A stretch of DNA of 64,000 nucleotides from Sipunculus nudus (lineage: Eukaryota > Annelida > Sipuncula > Golfingiida > Sipunculidae): positions 868,001-932,000 of the forward strand of contig JAPPUL010000082.1 in assembly GCA_026874595.1 (NCBI GenBank). The letters are read 5' to 3'. A model generated the notes under the pieces. The model was not told where the DNA came from. It was given only the letters and a program-made list of their open reading frames with translations, and ran no database searches. Both the position numbers and the translations under genes were made by a program. Positions 9,026 through 18,091 of the stretch are shown one piece after another (within the stretch, counting starts at the first letter, position 1; each line of letters starts with the position of its first letter).

Positions 9026-9059
9026 TAAACATAAAAATAAACATAAAAATAAATAAAAT
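9026..9059. repeat. Short AT-rich direct repeats
   Basis: The 12-bp unit AAACATAAAAAT is repeated about 2.7 times in the region between the divergent DUF420 and DUF4149 genes, where promoters for both must lie. A small palindrome GGTAG-N7-CTACC lies further left in the same gap. Confidence 0.5.
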
Positions 9060-9091
9060 GATTTTAGTAAATTAAGAAAGGAAATTAAGCA

Positions 9092-9544
9092 ATGTTTGAA
9101 ATGTTATTTAAATATATATACGTGGTATCATTATCGTTTTGGATAGGAGGAATAAGTTTATTTTCGTTTGTGCAGGCGCCATCATTATTTAGGAAACTTA
9201 AGAGGACAGAAGCAGGTCGCTGTGTAGAAGTAATGTTTCCGGGTTATTACCTAATGAGTTATATTTGTGCGGGACTTAGCTTAATTAGCCTATTGTATAT
9301 ATATGGTGTTGAATTAAGCAAGGTGGTGATACTACTTTTGATGTTGCTATTGAGCCTGGCAGGTGGAATGTATGTAATGCCAAAGATACGGGAAGTGAAG
9401 ATAAAAATTAAGGAAGGTGAGGGTAGCGGTATGAGGAAAGAATTTAAGGCTCTACATAAGTTGTCATTGTATTTAAATTTCGGGGTATGGATATTAGGAA
9501 TGGTTATGCTATATATGCTGTCAATGGAGTTAAACAAGAGTTAA
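9092..9544 (+). CDS. DUF4149/TMEM205-like small membrane protein
   Basis: Protein of 150 residues with four hydrophobic helices. The start SLSFWIGGISLFSFVQAPSLFR, the middle MFPGYYLMSYICAGLSL, and the end FKALHKLSLYLNFGVWILGM match the layout of DUF4149 (TMEM205-like) inner-membrane proteins: a 'WiGg..fF.fv.aP.lF' first helix and 'lH..S..lN' before the last. Function is not established for this family. RBS GAAAGGAAATT precedes the ATG. Confidence 0.65.
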   Translation: MFEMLFKYIYVVSLSFWIGGISLFSFVQAPSLFRKLKRTEAGRCVEVMFPGYYLMSYICAGLSLISLLYIYGVELSKVVILLLMLLLSLAGGMYVMPKIREVKIKIKEGEGSGMRKEFKALHKLSLYLNFGVWILGMVMLYMLSMELNKS

Positions 9545-9776
9545 GAGAGTAGAAAATGAATAAAGTCCTCTTTTATATTCTAAAGAAGAACTAAGGAACG
9601 AATAAAGTATACAAAATATATGGAGAGAACATAGTAAGGGGTTTTCAATAATAAGTGTCTTGGGAAGAAAGAGCAGAGAAAATAAAGGAGAATAATAGGG
9701 AACTTATAGTGTTGGTGTGTTTTGTTAGTGTGAGAGGAGAGGAGGCAGTATAAAAAAGGAGCAGGGTAAATTACAG

Positions 9777-10868
9777 ATGAGTAGTCCTGAAGGATATGTC
9801 TATGTATATAGGAAGAAAGAGAGTGCCGAGTGTGCGTATTTGATAAAGAGCGGGCGAGTATATGTAGAGGTGCTTGAGGGTCTTGGTTTTGAGGTAGAAG
9901 GAGAAGACATGCTATTTGGAGCAAGTGAGATACTGCTAAGCCGTGAAGATAATTATGCACATTACCGTATACTGGGACTTAAGGCTCCAGAGGGCGTAAA
10001 GTATGTAAAGGTAGCAGGAGAGGTAATAATAGACATACTAAACAAATATAATATAGGTTTTGCAATAGCAAGAACAATAGTGTTAATGCTTGTAGAGATC
10101 AATAAACTCCTGGATATAAAAAAAGCACAGATAGGAGAGAAAGAGCGTATAACACAAGAATATTGTAAAACGTATGCAAATGCAATAGATGAGCTTGCCA
10201 AGCAGTATGAACAAAAGCGTTTTCCCTGGCTTGAAGAGATAATACTAAGGTCAAAATCATCATTAATATATTCAAAAGGACACGCATTTGTATCTCTTAG
10301 TAAAAGGGAAGTAACGATAGACATTAAAAGTGCAGATATAGATCAATATTCAAGAGTATATCCGCCAGGAGCACTAGTTTGCAAGGAAGGTGATTTTGGA
10401 CAGGAGCTATACATACTAAAGCGCGGGAAACTAAATGTAAGTATAAACGATAAAGATGTTACAGTGGTAAGCGAGACTGGGAGTGTACTAGGAGAGATGG
10501 CATTACTGTTGGGTAATAAGCGAACAGCGACATTAACAGCCCTTGAGGAGACAGTGTTGACAGTAGTAAAGCAAAGTAGTCTAAAAGGTTTTGTAGAAAA
10601 GAATCCTAGATTTCTGGTAAATTTGATATTAGATTTATCAAGACGTCTTGAGAAAAACTGTGCAATATTGTTTGAGCTTATAGGCTTTATAGAACAAAAC
10701 AATAAGATTGAAAATAGCGTACCGCATGCACTACGAGAAAATAGATATAAGGTAGAACTCCAAGAGCTTCGAAATACAGTAAAGACGCTTCAAGATCGAT
10801 ATGATATGGATTGGATAGATGCAATACTGCAGGATATAAATGTAAACATGCGAGCGTTAAGCAGCTAG
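9777..10868 (+). CDS. Cyclic nucleotide-binding protein with two CNB domains
   Basis: Protein of 363 residues. Residues ~195-270 form a clear cyclic nucleotide-binding domain: YPPGALVCKEGDFGQELYIL, then the phosphate-binding cassette GEMALLLGNKRTATL with E240 for the ribose and R249 for the cyclic phosphate. Residues ~5-60 look like a weaker first CNB domain (VYRKKESAECAYLIKSGRVYV), lacking the cassette. The C-terminal ~80 residues are helical (LRENRYKVELQELRNTVKTL) and may dimerise. No helix-turn-helix, kinase or channel domain is seen, so it is not a CRP-type factor. Tandem CNB proteins of this plan occur in spirochetes and may resemble regulatory subunits. It could read a signal made by the cyclase-like protein at 750-2087. 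Confidence 0.82.
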   Translation: MSSPEGYVYVYRKKESAECAYLIKSGRVYVEVLEGLGFEVEGEDMLFGASEILLSREDNYAHYRILGLKAPEGVKYVKVAGEVIIDILNKYNIGFAIARTIVLMLVEINKLLDIKKAQIGEKERITQEYCKTYANAIDELAKQYEQKRFPWLEEIILRSKSSLIYSKGHAFVSLSKREVTIDIKSADIDQYSRVYPPGALVCKEGDFGQELYILKRGKLNVSINDKDVTVVSETGSVLGEMALLLGNKRTATLTALEETVLTVVKQSSLKGFVEKNPRFLVNLILDLSRRLEKNCAILFELIGFIEQNNKIENSVPHALRENRYKVELQELRNTVKTLQDRYDMDWIDAILQDINVNMRALSS

Positions 10869-10929
10869 GTATTATTTATGGATATGCTTATGTGGTTTTA
10901 GCTATAGTGATAAAAAGGGTTTAATAATT

Positions 10930-12096
10930 ATGAGCAGATATAAACTAACTTTACTTATGATGGAGGTATTTCTATTACTTTTTGTGGTAGAAAGATTATA
11001 TAGTGAGGAGAGCTTTTTTTTATATTGCAAAGATATAGATATATCAGAGCTTAAAGATTTCACAGAGTGTTATGGCGAGGAGCCTTTTGGAGCAAAGAGG
11101 TATTATAAAGTTGAGATAGAGGGAGGCAGGGCAAAAAGGTTAGAAGAATATAGTTTAGGGGTTTTAATTAGGAGGCTTGGCTTAAGGTACAAAGGGGAGA
11201 GACTGATAGGAGCAAATGAGGTTAAGGAGTATGTGGGTCAACGTACAAATATAATAGAAGAGAAAAAGCTAAAGATACGAGTAGGAGGTCGTAACGAGGG
11301 ATTATTTTATGTAGGGAATGAAAGGAAGGAGTTTAAGATGTATGATGGTCGAAGTTATATGATAAATTATAGTATGAAGCAGGAGGAATATTACAATAAA
11401 GAACTTCTTATGGAAAGGTATTATGCTTTGTTTGGAGGGGAGCAGAGGTTAGTGTTTAGCATATATTATATGTATGAGGGGGTAGGAAGTTATTTATATC
11501 GGAAATATAATAGGAGAGGTTTTGTGGAGTGGTATTATGATGGTTTAAATAAATGGGAGAGGTATTATGGTGTAGGAGGCAAGCTTTTATATAGTTATTA
11601 TAGGGCATATAATGATCGAGGTATAAATTTGCTATTGTATTATTACTATGGTGGTAGGATATTGAAGGTACGTGAGACATATTATATAGCTAATTGGAAT
11701 AAGAGGACAAAACGCAAGCTTTTAAAGAAGTTGGCATTGGGGTTTAAGCTATCCAAGAGGCATAGGGAGGATGTAAGCAAGCAAAGGTATGCGTGGAATA
11801 AGGTGTTAAAACCATTTTCGCTTAGGGGTCAGAGGGGAGGCAAATCGTCGTGGATAGAGAGGGAGCGAGTAACATATTATAGTGAACCTAAGAAGGGGGA
11901 GAGTTTACTTGGGATATATGGACGATATGGGTATGAAGATATAGTAGAAGGAGGCTTAAGCCAGGAGATAGAGAAGATAGAATATTATGAATCAGGAATA
12001 AAGCGCCGAGTAGAAAAGCTTGAAGGAGAAGTTTTAGGACAGTATAGTATAGAGAGCTATAATTATTTTGGGGAGCGAGTGTTTGAAGAAGAATAG
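10930..12096 (+). CDS. Tyr-rich exported protein of unknown function
   Basis: Protein of 388 residues with an N-terminal signal peptide (LTLLMMEVFLLLFVVERLYS) and no lipobox. The rest is very rich in Tyr, Arg and Gly, with recurring short units such as YNRRGFVEWYYDG, YYGVGGKLLYSY and ESYNYFGERVF. These resemble the loosely repeating 'G....Y..G.L....Y' hairpins of MORN/toxin-antidote-like beta repeats, but I cannot assign a family. Likely periplasmic or surface-exposed. Its 3' end overlaps the start of coaBC, so the two are probably translated from one mRNA. Confidence 0.6.
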   Translation: MSRYKLTLLMMEVFLLLFVVERLYSEESFFLYCKDIDISELKDFTECYGEEPFGAKRYYKVEIEGGRAKRLEEYSLGVLIRRLGLRYKGERLIGANEVKEYVGQRTNIIEEKKLKIRVGGRNEGLFYVGNERKEFKMYDGRSYMINYSMKQEEYYNKELLMERYYALFGGEQRLVFSIYYMYEGVGSYLYRKYNRRGFVEWYYDGLNKWERYYGVGGKLLYSYYRAYNDRGINLLLYYYYGGRILKVRETYYIANWNKRTKRKLLKKLALGFKLSKRHREDVSKQRYAWNKVLKPFSLRGQRGGKSSWIERERVTYYSEPKKGESLLGIYGRYGYEDIVEGGLSQEIEKIEYYESGIKRRVEKLEGEVLGQYSIESYNYFGERVFEEE

Positions 12097-13324
12097 GATA
12101 TTGTGGGGAGTAAGCGGGGGGATATCGTTATATAAGAGTCTTGATATAATACATGGGCTTAAGAAGGAAGGGTATAAAGTACAAGTAGTAATGACAAAGA
12201 ATGCAACGAAGCTGGTATCGCCTATGGTATTTGAGGTGGTATCAGGGAATGAGGTTGTAACAGACACTTTTGCCAAGCCGATGTTTCATATAGACATAGT
12301 GGGGGAGACCGATTTATTTATATTAGCGCCAGCAACATATAATATAATAGGAAAGCTTGCAAATGGGATAGCAGATGATTGTCTTACAAGTGTAGCAAGT
12401 GCTCTTGAAACCCAAAAGAAGTTAATAGCGCCAGCAATGAATAGCAACATGTATAAGAATCCTATTTTAAAGAAGAATCTAGAAATACTAAAAAACAATA
12501 AATACGAGATACTAAATCCAGAATATGGGATGTTAGCGTGTGGATATGAGGGGGTTGGACGAATGATGGAGGGAAGCTATATAGGAGAGTATGTAAGGAA
12601 GCGTATGGGAGGGGATGGGAGTATAAGGGAAGCAGAAGGAAAGTTATTGCCTAAAGGGCTTTCATATCTTAGGGGGAAGAAAGTAGTTATAACAGCGGGA
12701 GGGACTATAGAGAGAATAGACCCTGTAAGATATATATGTAATAGGTCAAGCGGGAAGATGGGGATATGCTTATCTGGAGTTTGTGTATCAGCGGGTGCAC
12801 AAGTGAAGCTAATCTATAGTAATATAGCTGTATCTTTGCCGAATGGAGCAGAGAATATATATGTGGAGAGTGCAAAAGAGATGGAAGATGTGTTAGGTGC
12901 TGAGCTTAAGGGTGCAGACATACTAATAATGAGTGCAGCGGTTTGCGATTATCGGGTAAAAGAGGTTTTGCCAGAGAAGGTAAAGAAGGGAGAAGGGGGT
13001 GGATTAGATTTAGAATTAGTTGAGAATGATGATATATTAAAAAATCTTTTATCGAGTAAACAGGAGGGACAAATATACATAGGCTTTGCAGCAGAGAGTG
13101 ATGATCTTGTAATAAATGGGCGAAAGAAATTGGATGAGAAGGGACTTGACATAATATTATGTAATGATATTAAACGCGAGGATATAGGTTTTGGCAGTGA
13201 TTTTAACGAGGTTGTGCTTTTGGGGGAAGGAGGTTATGAGAAGGCATTTAGTAGGATGAAGAAAGAAGATTTGAGTGTAGAGATATTAAGAGAAGTAGGG
13301 AGACTATTTTATCCTAGTGAGTAA
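12083..13324 (+). CDS. coaBC: Bifunctional phosphopantothenoylcysteine decarboxylase / phosphopantothenate-cysteine ligase
   Basis: The start is taken as TTG at 12083, giving MKKNRILWGVSGGIS, with GGGAGCGAG just upstream; an earlier in-frame TTG at 12068 is possible. The N-terminal half is the FMN-dependent CoaC domain: GVSGGISLYK, the active His in MFHIDIV, APATYNIIGKLANGIADD, PAMNSNMY and GMLACGYEGVGRM with the catalytic Cys. The C-terminal half is the CoaB ligase: VITAGGTIERIDPVRYICNRSSGKMG and SAAVCDYRV. It converts 4'-phosphopantothenate and cysteine to 4'-phosphopantetheine in CoA synthesis. It overlaps the upstream exported-protein gene by 14 bp. panE at 40.7 kb serves the same pathway. 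Confidence 0.93.
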   Translation: MKKNRILWGVSGGISLYKSLDIIHGLKKEGYKVQVVMTKNATKLVSPMVFEVVSGNEVVTDTFAKPMFHIDIVGETDLFILAPATYNIIGKLANGIADDCLTSVASALETQKKLIAPAMNSNMYKNPILKKNLEILKNNKYEILNPEYGMLACGYEGVGRMMEGSYIGEYVRKRMGGDGSIREAEGKLLPKGLSYLRGKKVVITAGGTIERIDPVRYICNRSSGKMGICLSGVCVSAGAQVKLIYSNIAVSLPNGAENIYVESAKEMEDVLGAELKGADILIMSAAVCDYRVKEVLPEKVKKGEGGGLDLELVENDDILKNLLSSKQEGQIYIGFAAESDDLVINGRKKLDEKGLDIILCNDIKREDIGFGSDFNEVVLLGEGGYEKAFSRMKKEDLSVEILREVGRLFYPSE

Positions 13325-13336
13325 ATTGTAATAGTT

Positions 13337-14302
13337 TTATGAAGGTTTAGTTTTGTTAATTCTTGGGTCTGCAATGGTATAAAGGAAGTCGGCCAAAGCG
13401 TTAAAAATCAAAGTTAAAAGAGTAATGAATAAAAAAGCAGCCATAACGACATTAGAGTCTTTATCGATAATGGATTTATAAAGTAAAAGGCCCATGCCGT
13501 GTATGCCAAAAATAGTTTCAGTAACGACAATGCCACTAAACAAAGCAGGAATAGATAAACTTATAAGACTAATAAAGGGCAGTGAAATATTTTTAAGAGC
13601 ATGTTTAAATATAACCTTATGTGAAGCTATACCTTTAGCCTTAGCAACTTTGATATAATCCTCTTTAAGAACTTCAATAAAGGAGCCACGAACATATCGA
13701 GTCCAGCGTCCGATATCATAATAGCTTAAAATAAGAACAGGCATAATAAGATGCTTTAATGTGTTCCATAATGAAGGGTCATAGGTAGAAGTGGCACCAA
13801 AACCTCCGGGAGGCAGCCATTTTAGTTTTAATGCGAAAAAGTATATAGCGATAAGCCCGAGTAAGAATGTTGGTACTGACAAGGCTATAAATGTTATAGC
13901 ACTTATACTGTAGTCCAACCTGGTATTATTTTTAAGAGCGGATATAAGGCCTAATGCTAATGCAGTTATAATGCTTAAGATAAAAGCAGGAAGAGTTATC
14001 ATTAAGGTGGTTATGATTCTTGGTTTTATTATTCTTTGAGTGTCTATATTGTATGTAGTTGAGTATCCGAGTTCACCATAAGCAAGGCCACTAAGCCAAT
14101 AGAAATATCGTATATAATCTGGTTTGTCAAGTCCTCGCTGTTTTATTAGTATTTCTATATCTTCTTTTTTGAGGTTAGGATTTTCCATTTTCAGTTTGGT
14201 AATTTCATTACCCGGCATAAGAGCTATTAACATAAACACTATGTAGGAAGTAAAAAACAGTACTATAAACGATTGCAATAAACGCCTTATTAGAAAACTC
14301 AT
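13337..14302 (-). CDS. Oligopeptide ABC transporter permease (OppB/DppB type)
   Basis: Protein of 321 residues with six predicted helices. FLIRRLLQSFIVLFFTSYIVF and LMPGNEITKLKMENP at the start are typical of OppB/DppB. The EAA loop that docks the ATPase is RGSFIEVLKEDYIKVAKAKG followed by KHALKN, and the end VTETIFGIHGMGLLLYKSI is family-typical. Starts 5 bp after the binding-protein gene, same operon. There is no partner OppC and no ATPase here; the run stops 12 bp from coaBC. See the finding on a possible inversion. Confidence 0.92.
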   Translation of the reverse strand: MSFLIRRLLQSFIVLFFTSYIVFMLIALMPGNEITKLKMENPNLKKEDIEILIKQRGLDKPDYIRYFYWLSGLAYGELGYSTTYNIDTQRIIKPRIITTLMITLPAFILSIITALALGLISALKNNTRLDYSISAITFIALSVPTFLLGLIAIYFFALKLKWLPPGGFGATSTYDPSLWNTLKHLIMPVLILSYYDIGRWTRYVRGSFIEVLKEDYIKVAKAKGIASHKVIFKHALKNISLPFISLISLSIPALFSGIVVTETIFGIHGMGLLLYKSIIDKDSNVVMAAFLFITLLTLIFNALADFLYTIADPRINKTKPS

Positions 14303-14307
14303 ATCTT

Positions 14308-16047
14308 TTAGTTATTACGAATTATTCTCCATGTTTCTACATTCCATGTTATTGGGGTATCAGTCCCTGTTGGCTGCCAATTAATAAATCCTTTTCTGGT
14401 CAAAGACACCTCAGCCCTAAAATATAGCGGTATTGCAGGAAGTTCTTTCGTCCAAATAGCTTGTTGAGCTGCAAAGAGTTCTTTTCTTTTGTTTGGATCA
14501 AGGGTTATGGGAATAGTTTTATGTATAGTATCTATTTGTTTGTTTTTGTAACCTGGAATATTATCTCCAATATAGTTGTTCTTTTCATTTGGTATTGAAT
14601 CATAAGTCCACATCTGCTCACCGTCGGAAAGCGGGGAAAATATCCATGCATACATTGCAAGTTCAAACTTACGTTTTGGGAGTGTTTGGCCAAATAAGGT
14701 TAGAGCGTTTTGATTTTTGTTTATATTAATTTGTACTCCAATTTCCTTTAAATTGTTTTTTATGGCTATTTGAATGCGGTTACGTAATTTATTACCGGCT
14801 GTTGTTATAAGGTCTATTTCTAGTTTGATACCGTCTTTGTTTTTAAGTATCCCATCTTTATCAACATATTTGAATCCAGCCTCAGCAAGCAGGGCTTTAG
14901 CTTTGGTTTTTGAGTAATCGTATTTAGTTATTTCATTAGAGTATCCGGGGTGCAGAGGAGGAAGCCAACTATCTGAGACTTTTAGTTTTTTGTTGAATAT
15001 GAACTTAGAAACATGTTTTCTGTTAATTCCATGCATTAGAGCCTGTCGTATTCTTATATCGTTTAGAATATGATGGTCCAGATTAAAGTCTATGTGCTCC
15101 CAAACGATTCCATCTTTTATATGAATATTAAGCTCCTCGTGTTTGGAATTAATTAAATTCAAAGCCTGATCAAAAGAGATGCCAATGGGAGAAATAGCAT
15201 CAGCATGCCCGGATAAAATCCATAATATCATAGAATTAGTATCACCTACAAATTGATACAATATCCCATCTAAAGTGCCTTTATTAGAATGCTTTTGGTT
15301 ATTAGCATAGTTAAGATTATAGTATTTGTTTGGCCTTAACAAGATGTAATTGCCAAGTACCCATTCAGAGAGTTTATAAGGGCCATTACTTGTAGGTTTC
15401 CGATTGTATTGGCTAAGATGCAGCTTCTCAGGTTGTTTTTTGTATTCATCTTCAAGAATATGTTTAGGTAGGATAAAATGTCCTTTATAATAATAAGCAT
15501 AAGGCTCATTCCAAATTACTATTAGTTTGTTTTTATTGTTTGAGTCTTGTTGCATGGATGAAATTCTTTTTTCCAAATTCCTGCTACGTACCCAAACCCT
15601 ATTATCCATAATAACCTTCCAAGCAAAAATAACATCGGAAACTGAAAGTCTTTTCCCATCGTCCCAAAAGAGGTTGTCTTTAAATTCCCAAACAACCTTT
15701 AACTTACCGTTTGGTAGTTTAGTTACAGTATTATTTAAAGCGGAGGGTATGTATTTTACAAGTATGGGAATAGGTTTACCAAACATATCTATTTCAACCA
15801 TGGGTTTATATATAGCCCTTTGAATTTCAACGGCAGCAGACATAGAAGTAAAGAGAGGATTTAAGCTATCAGGCTCCTGTTGAATTAAGATACGAGCAAA
15901 GTTCTTGTTGTGTGCTTTAAGAGGGCTTGGTATAGTAGTATTTAGAATGAATTGGTAAAATATGAAAGCGAAAGCAAATGCAATAATGGATATAAGTAAT
16001 AATTTAGAATATTTATATTTGTTGTTATGTAGTTTTTTAGCGTACAT
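14308..16047 (-). CDS. Oligopeptide-binding protein (ABC transporter, SBP family 5)
   Basis: Protein of 579 residues. An N-terminal hydrophobic segment (LLLISIIAFAFAFIFYQFIL) lacks a lipobox Cys, so it is either an uncleaved membrane anchor or a signal peptide. Family 5 marks: ARILIQQEPDSLNPLFTSM, VVWEFKDNLFWDDGKRLSVSDVIFAWK, PTSNGPYKLSEW, IRIRQALMHGINRK and LLAEAGFKYVDKDGILKN. Such proteins capture peptides or related solutes in the periplasm and pass them to the OppBC channel. The gene lies between the HEAT-like lipoprotein (1 bp gap) and OppB (5 bp gap), so the three are translated from one mRNA. Confidence 0.92.
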   Translation of the reverse strand: MYAKKLHNNKYKYSKLLLISIIAFAFAFIFYQFILNTTIPSPLKAHNKNFARILIQQEPDSLNPLFTSMSAAVEIQRAIYKPMVEIDMFGKPIPILVKYIPSALNNTVTKLPNGKLKVVWEFKDNLFWDDGKRLSVSDVIFAWKVIMDNRVWVRSRNLEKRISSMQQDSNNKNKLIVIWNEPYAYYYKGHFILPKHILEDEYKKQPEKLHLSQYNRKPTSNGPYKLSEWVLGNYILLRPNKYYNLNYANNQKHSNKGTLDGILYQFVGDTNSMILWILSGHADAISPIGISFDQALNLINSKHEELNIHIKDGIVWEHIDFNLDHHILNDIRIRQALMHGINRKHVSKFIFNKKLKVSDSWLPPLHPGYSNEITKYDYSKTKAKALLAEAGFKYVDKDGILKNKDGIKLEIDLITTAGNKLRNRIQIAIKNNLKEIGVQININKNQNALTLFGQTLPKRKFELAMYAWIFSPLSDGEQMWTYDSIPNEKNNYIGDNIPGYKNKQIDTIHKTIPITLDPNKRKELFAAQQAIWTKELPAIPLYFRAEVSLTRKGFINWQPTGTDTPITWNVETWRIIRNN

Positions 16048-16048
16048 C

Positions 16049-17560
16049 TTATTTAATCATTTCGTCTAGAATAAGTTTAATATCCTTATCAGTCTCAAGT
16101 TTGTATACATTAAGAAGCAATTGTTTTTTATGCTTGTACTTACTTATATATACAGAGTATAAAGCATATAATCTTACAGTTTTATTTTTGTGAAATAGTA
16201 ATTTTTCAAGATTTTTTTTATTACTTTCAATATTTTGTGTCAAATCCAAAGGGATAAGCTTAGGCTGAGAGAATAGTATAGGATATAGTTTTATAAATTT
16301 GGGAGTAAGTCTTTTATTTTTGGTAAGATGAATAAAGAAAGGGGAGCCTATATTTTTAAGAGTATCTTCTTTTTGAAGGAATGTGGTAATATTTTGACAA
16401 TTGACATTAGCAAGGGTATGTAAAGCGAGGTTCTTAATATCTTTATCAGAAGAGGTTTTGTATGTATGCCTTATATCAGAACACAATTTATTAGCTTTAA
16501 TGTAGTCAATAATTTTTAAAGTTTTAAATAGAATTTGTTTATTATTGCTTTTAAGAGCAGTTTTAAGCAAAGGGATACGGTTATTAATAATCATAATAAT
16601 TTTCTTAGGGTCTTTAGTATAAGGGTCCCCGAAAGCAATCTCCAGGTTCTGATCGTTTGAAGGGTTAAATAATTTAAAGTAGTTCTCGGCATCAGCTGAA
16701 GTTTTAAAGACGTTGCTACCGAGCTCAGCAAGCATCTCGATTAAATCTTTGTGAATAAAGTAGTTATTTTTGTTTTTGAGAACGAAAGTGGCCTTAACAA
16801 GGGCTTTTATAACATATCGTTTATAAGGGCCATCATAATTTTTCAAAGAAGCAAGAAGTTGTTTAAGCTGTTGATCTTGGTTTTTTGGTTTTATGATACA
16901 AAGGGCAATAATAATCTCCTCAAGAAGGATATTTTTTTTGGTAATTAGAGTAAGGAGAGTAAAGTAAGCGTTAGAATAGTTTAAGTTAGCAATAACGGTA
17001 GCAGCTTTTGCTAAAATGAGGGTATCAGGCTTAGATTTTGTAATTTGGTTTTGAATTATTCTCGTTGTGTTTTCTCCGATATAGTTAATGTCGTTTTTAG
17101 CTATCAGTGGTTCTCCGGGGGCATTTCTGGTGATATTTCTATTATACTTTATGACAAGGTTTTGAATTAGCTGTAGAGCGACAAGATTCATGGTATCGTT
17201 ATTGTATGCGATAAACTGTTTAAAATGAGCTATAATCTTTTTATCTTCAAGTAGTTTAGCAAGGGAGGAGGCGGCAACATATTTAAGTTCTTTTAGTTCA
17301 GGGGAATAAGGATTTTGTTGTGTTAAGATTTTGATAATATCGCTTTTAAGGGAAACAATTCTTTTACTACCGATGGTACGTATAGCTTCAATGCGCTCTT
17401 GAGTGTTAATATGCGGCTTTAATTTTTCTCTAATGCGTTTAGTTGATGATTTAGGATAAGTGTCTTTTTCATTGTAGTTATTGTTTTGACAATAAGCTAG
17501 AACGAGAGCACTTGCAGATATAAGGGTGATAGTGTAAATCGGGAAATACTTAAAAGACAT
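16049..17560 (-). CDS. HEAT-like repeat lipoprotein in the oligopeptide operon
   Basis: The ATG at 17560 is chosen because it yields a clean lipoprotein signal (MSFKYFPIYTITLISASALV ending LAYC); an upstream ATG at 17602 would add 14 residues. About 503 residues. After the acylated Cys the protein is alpha-helical with recurring helix pairs (ERIEAIRTIGSKRIVSLKSD, LKYVAASSLAKLLEDKKI, NLALHTLANVNC, KTVRLYALYSVYIS), the usual look of HEAT/PBS-lyase-type repeats. These serve as protein-binding scaffolds. Its position directly before the binding protein suggests an accessory envelope part of that transporter, but this is inference from neighbourhood only. Confidence 0.6.
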   Translation of the reverse strand: MSFKYFPIYTITLISASALVLAYCQNNNYNEKDTYPKSSTKRIREKLKPHINTQERIEAIRTIGSKRIVSLKSDIIKILTQQNPYSPELKELKYVAASSLAKLLEDKKIIAHFKQFIAYNNDTMNLVALQLIQNLVIKYNRNITRNAPGEPLIAKNDINYIGENTTRIIQNQITKSKPDTLILAKAATVIANLNYSNAYFTLLTLITKKNILLEEIIIALCIIKPKNQDQQLKQLLASLKNYDGPYKRYVIKALVKATFVLKNKNNYFIHKDLIEMLAELGSNVFKTSADAENYFKLFNPSNDQNLEIAFGDPYTKDPKKIIMIINNRIPLLKTALKSNNKQILFKTLKIIDYIKANKLCSDIRHTYKTSSDKDIKNLALHTLANVNCQNITTFLQKEDTLKNIGSPFFIHLTKNKRLTPKFIKLYPILFSQPKLIPLDLTQNIESNKKNLEKLLFHKNKTVRLYALYSVYISKYKHKKQLLLNVYKLETDKDIKLILDEMIK

Positions 17561-17666
17561 ATAAAATAAAGTAATAAAGAGCCCACTTTTGCCGTGTGTC
17601 AAAGCATTTTAATCCCTATTTTGACAGGGTGGGCTTTCAAAAAAATACATCAGTTACAAAATATAA

Positions 17667-17687
17667 TGACTCTAAAAGGTTGAGTCA
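17667..17687. promoter_or_regulatory. Small inverted repeat
   Basis: TGACTC and GAGTCA arms (6 bp) are separated by 9 bp in the gap between the minus-strand HEAT-lipoprotein gene and flaB. It could be an operator or a chance palindrome; nothing else supports it. Confidence 0.25.
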
Positions 17688-17930
17688 ATGTAAGGCTTGA
17701 TGAATAAGGAAGCCCTTGTAAATTAATTACGGAAATAAAATTAGCAAAGACAACACGAACAAAGCAGGACGTATAAAAAGATATAGAAATTATTAAGAAA
17801 AGACAAAGGTTAAGGAAATAAAATAAAAATGTTTAAGGAAAAAAGAATAATGTCGTTATAGAGGGGGAGATAGTATTAGCCTTATATTAGGTACTATTTT
17901 AAATTAAGTAATAAAAAGGGCTTACAAAGT

Positions 17931-17958
17931 TAAAGGTTGATACAGTAAAGACCGAGCA
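17931..17958 (+). promoter_or_regulatory. Candidate sigma-28-type promoter of flaB
   Basis: TAAA at 17931-17934 and ACCGAGCA at 17951-17958 are spaced by 16 bp. This is a partial match (5 of 8 in the -10) to the flagellar sigma-28 consensus TAAA-N15/16-GCCGATAA. It would give a leader of about 125 nt before the flaB start. No better flagellar or housekeeping promoter was noticed in the 490-bp gap. Confidence 0.35.
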
Positions 17959-17975
17959 TAGAGCTACGTGTAGGT

Positions 17976-18087
17976 AAAGGAATTTTCTTTTGATAAGCTA
18001 AAGGATTAGACCTTTTTGAAAGGGAATGGCTTGCACGGTTTACGCTATGGCGTGCTAAAAATAACAAGTTATCATTTTCAAGGAGGA
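17976..18087 (+). promoter_or_regulatory. flaB leader with repeated GGA motifs (possible CsrA sites)
   Basis: The untranslated leader has AAAGGA (17976), AAAGGA (18000), AAGGGA (18020) and the very strong ribosome site AAGGAGGA (18080-18087), with a GCACG/CGTGC stem between the last two. In other bacteria flagellin translation is blocked by CsrA bound to GGA motifs, one overlapping the ribosome site. The pattern fits that but the protein is not in the window. Confidence 0.35.
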
Positions 18088-18091
18088 AAAT

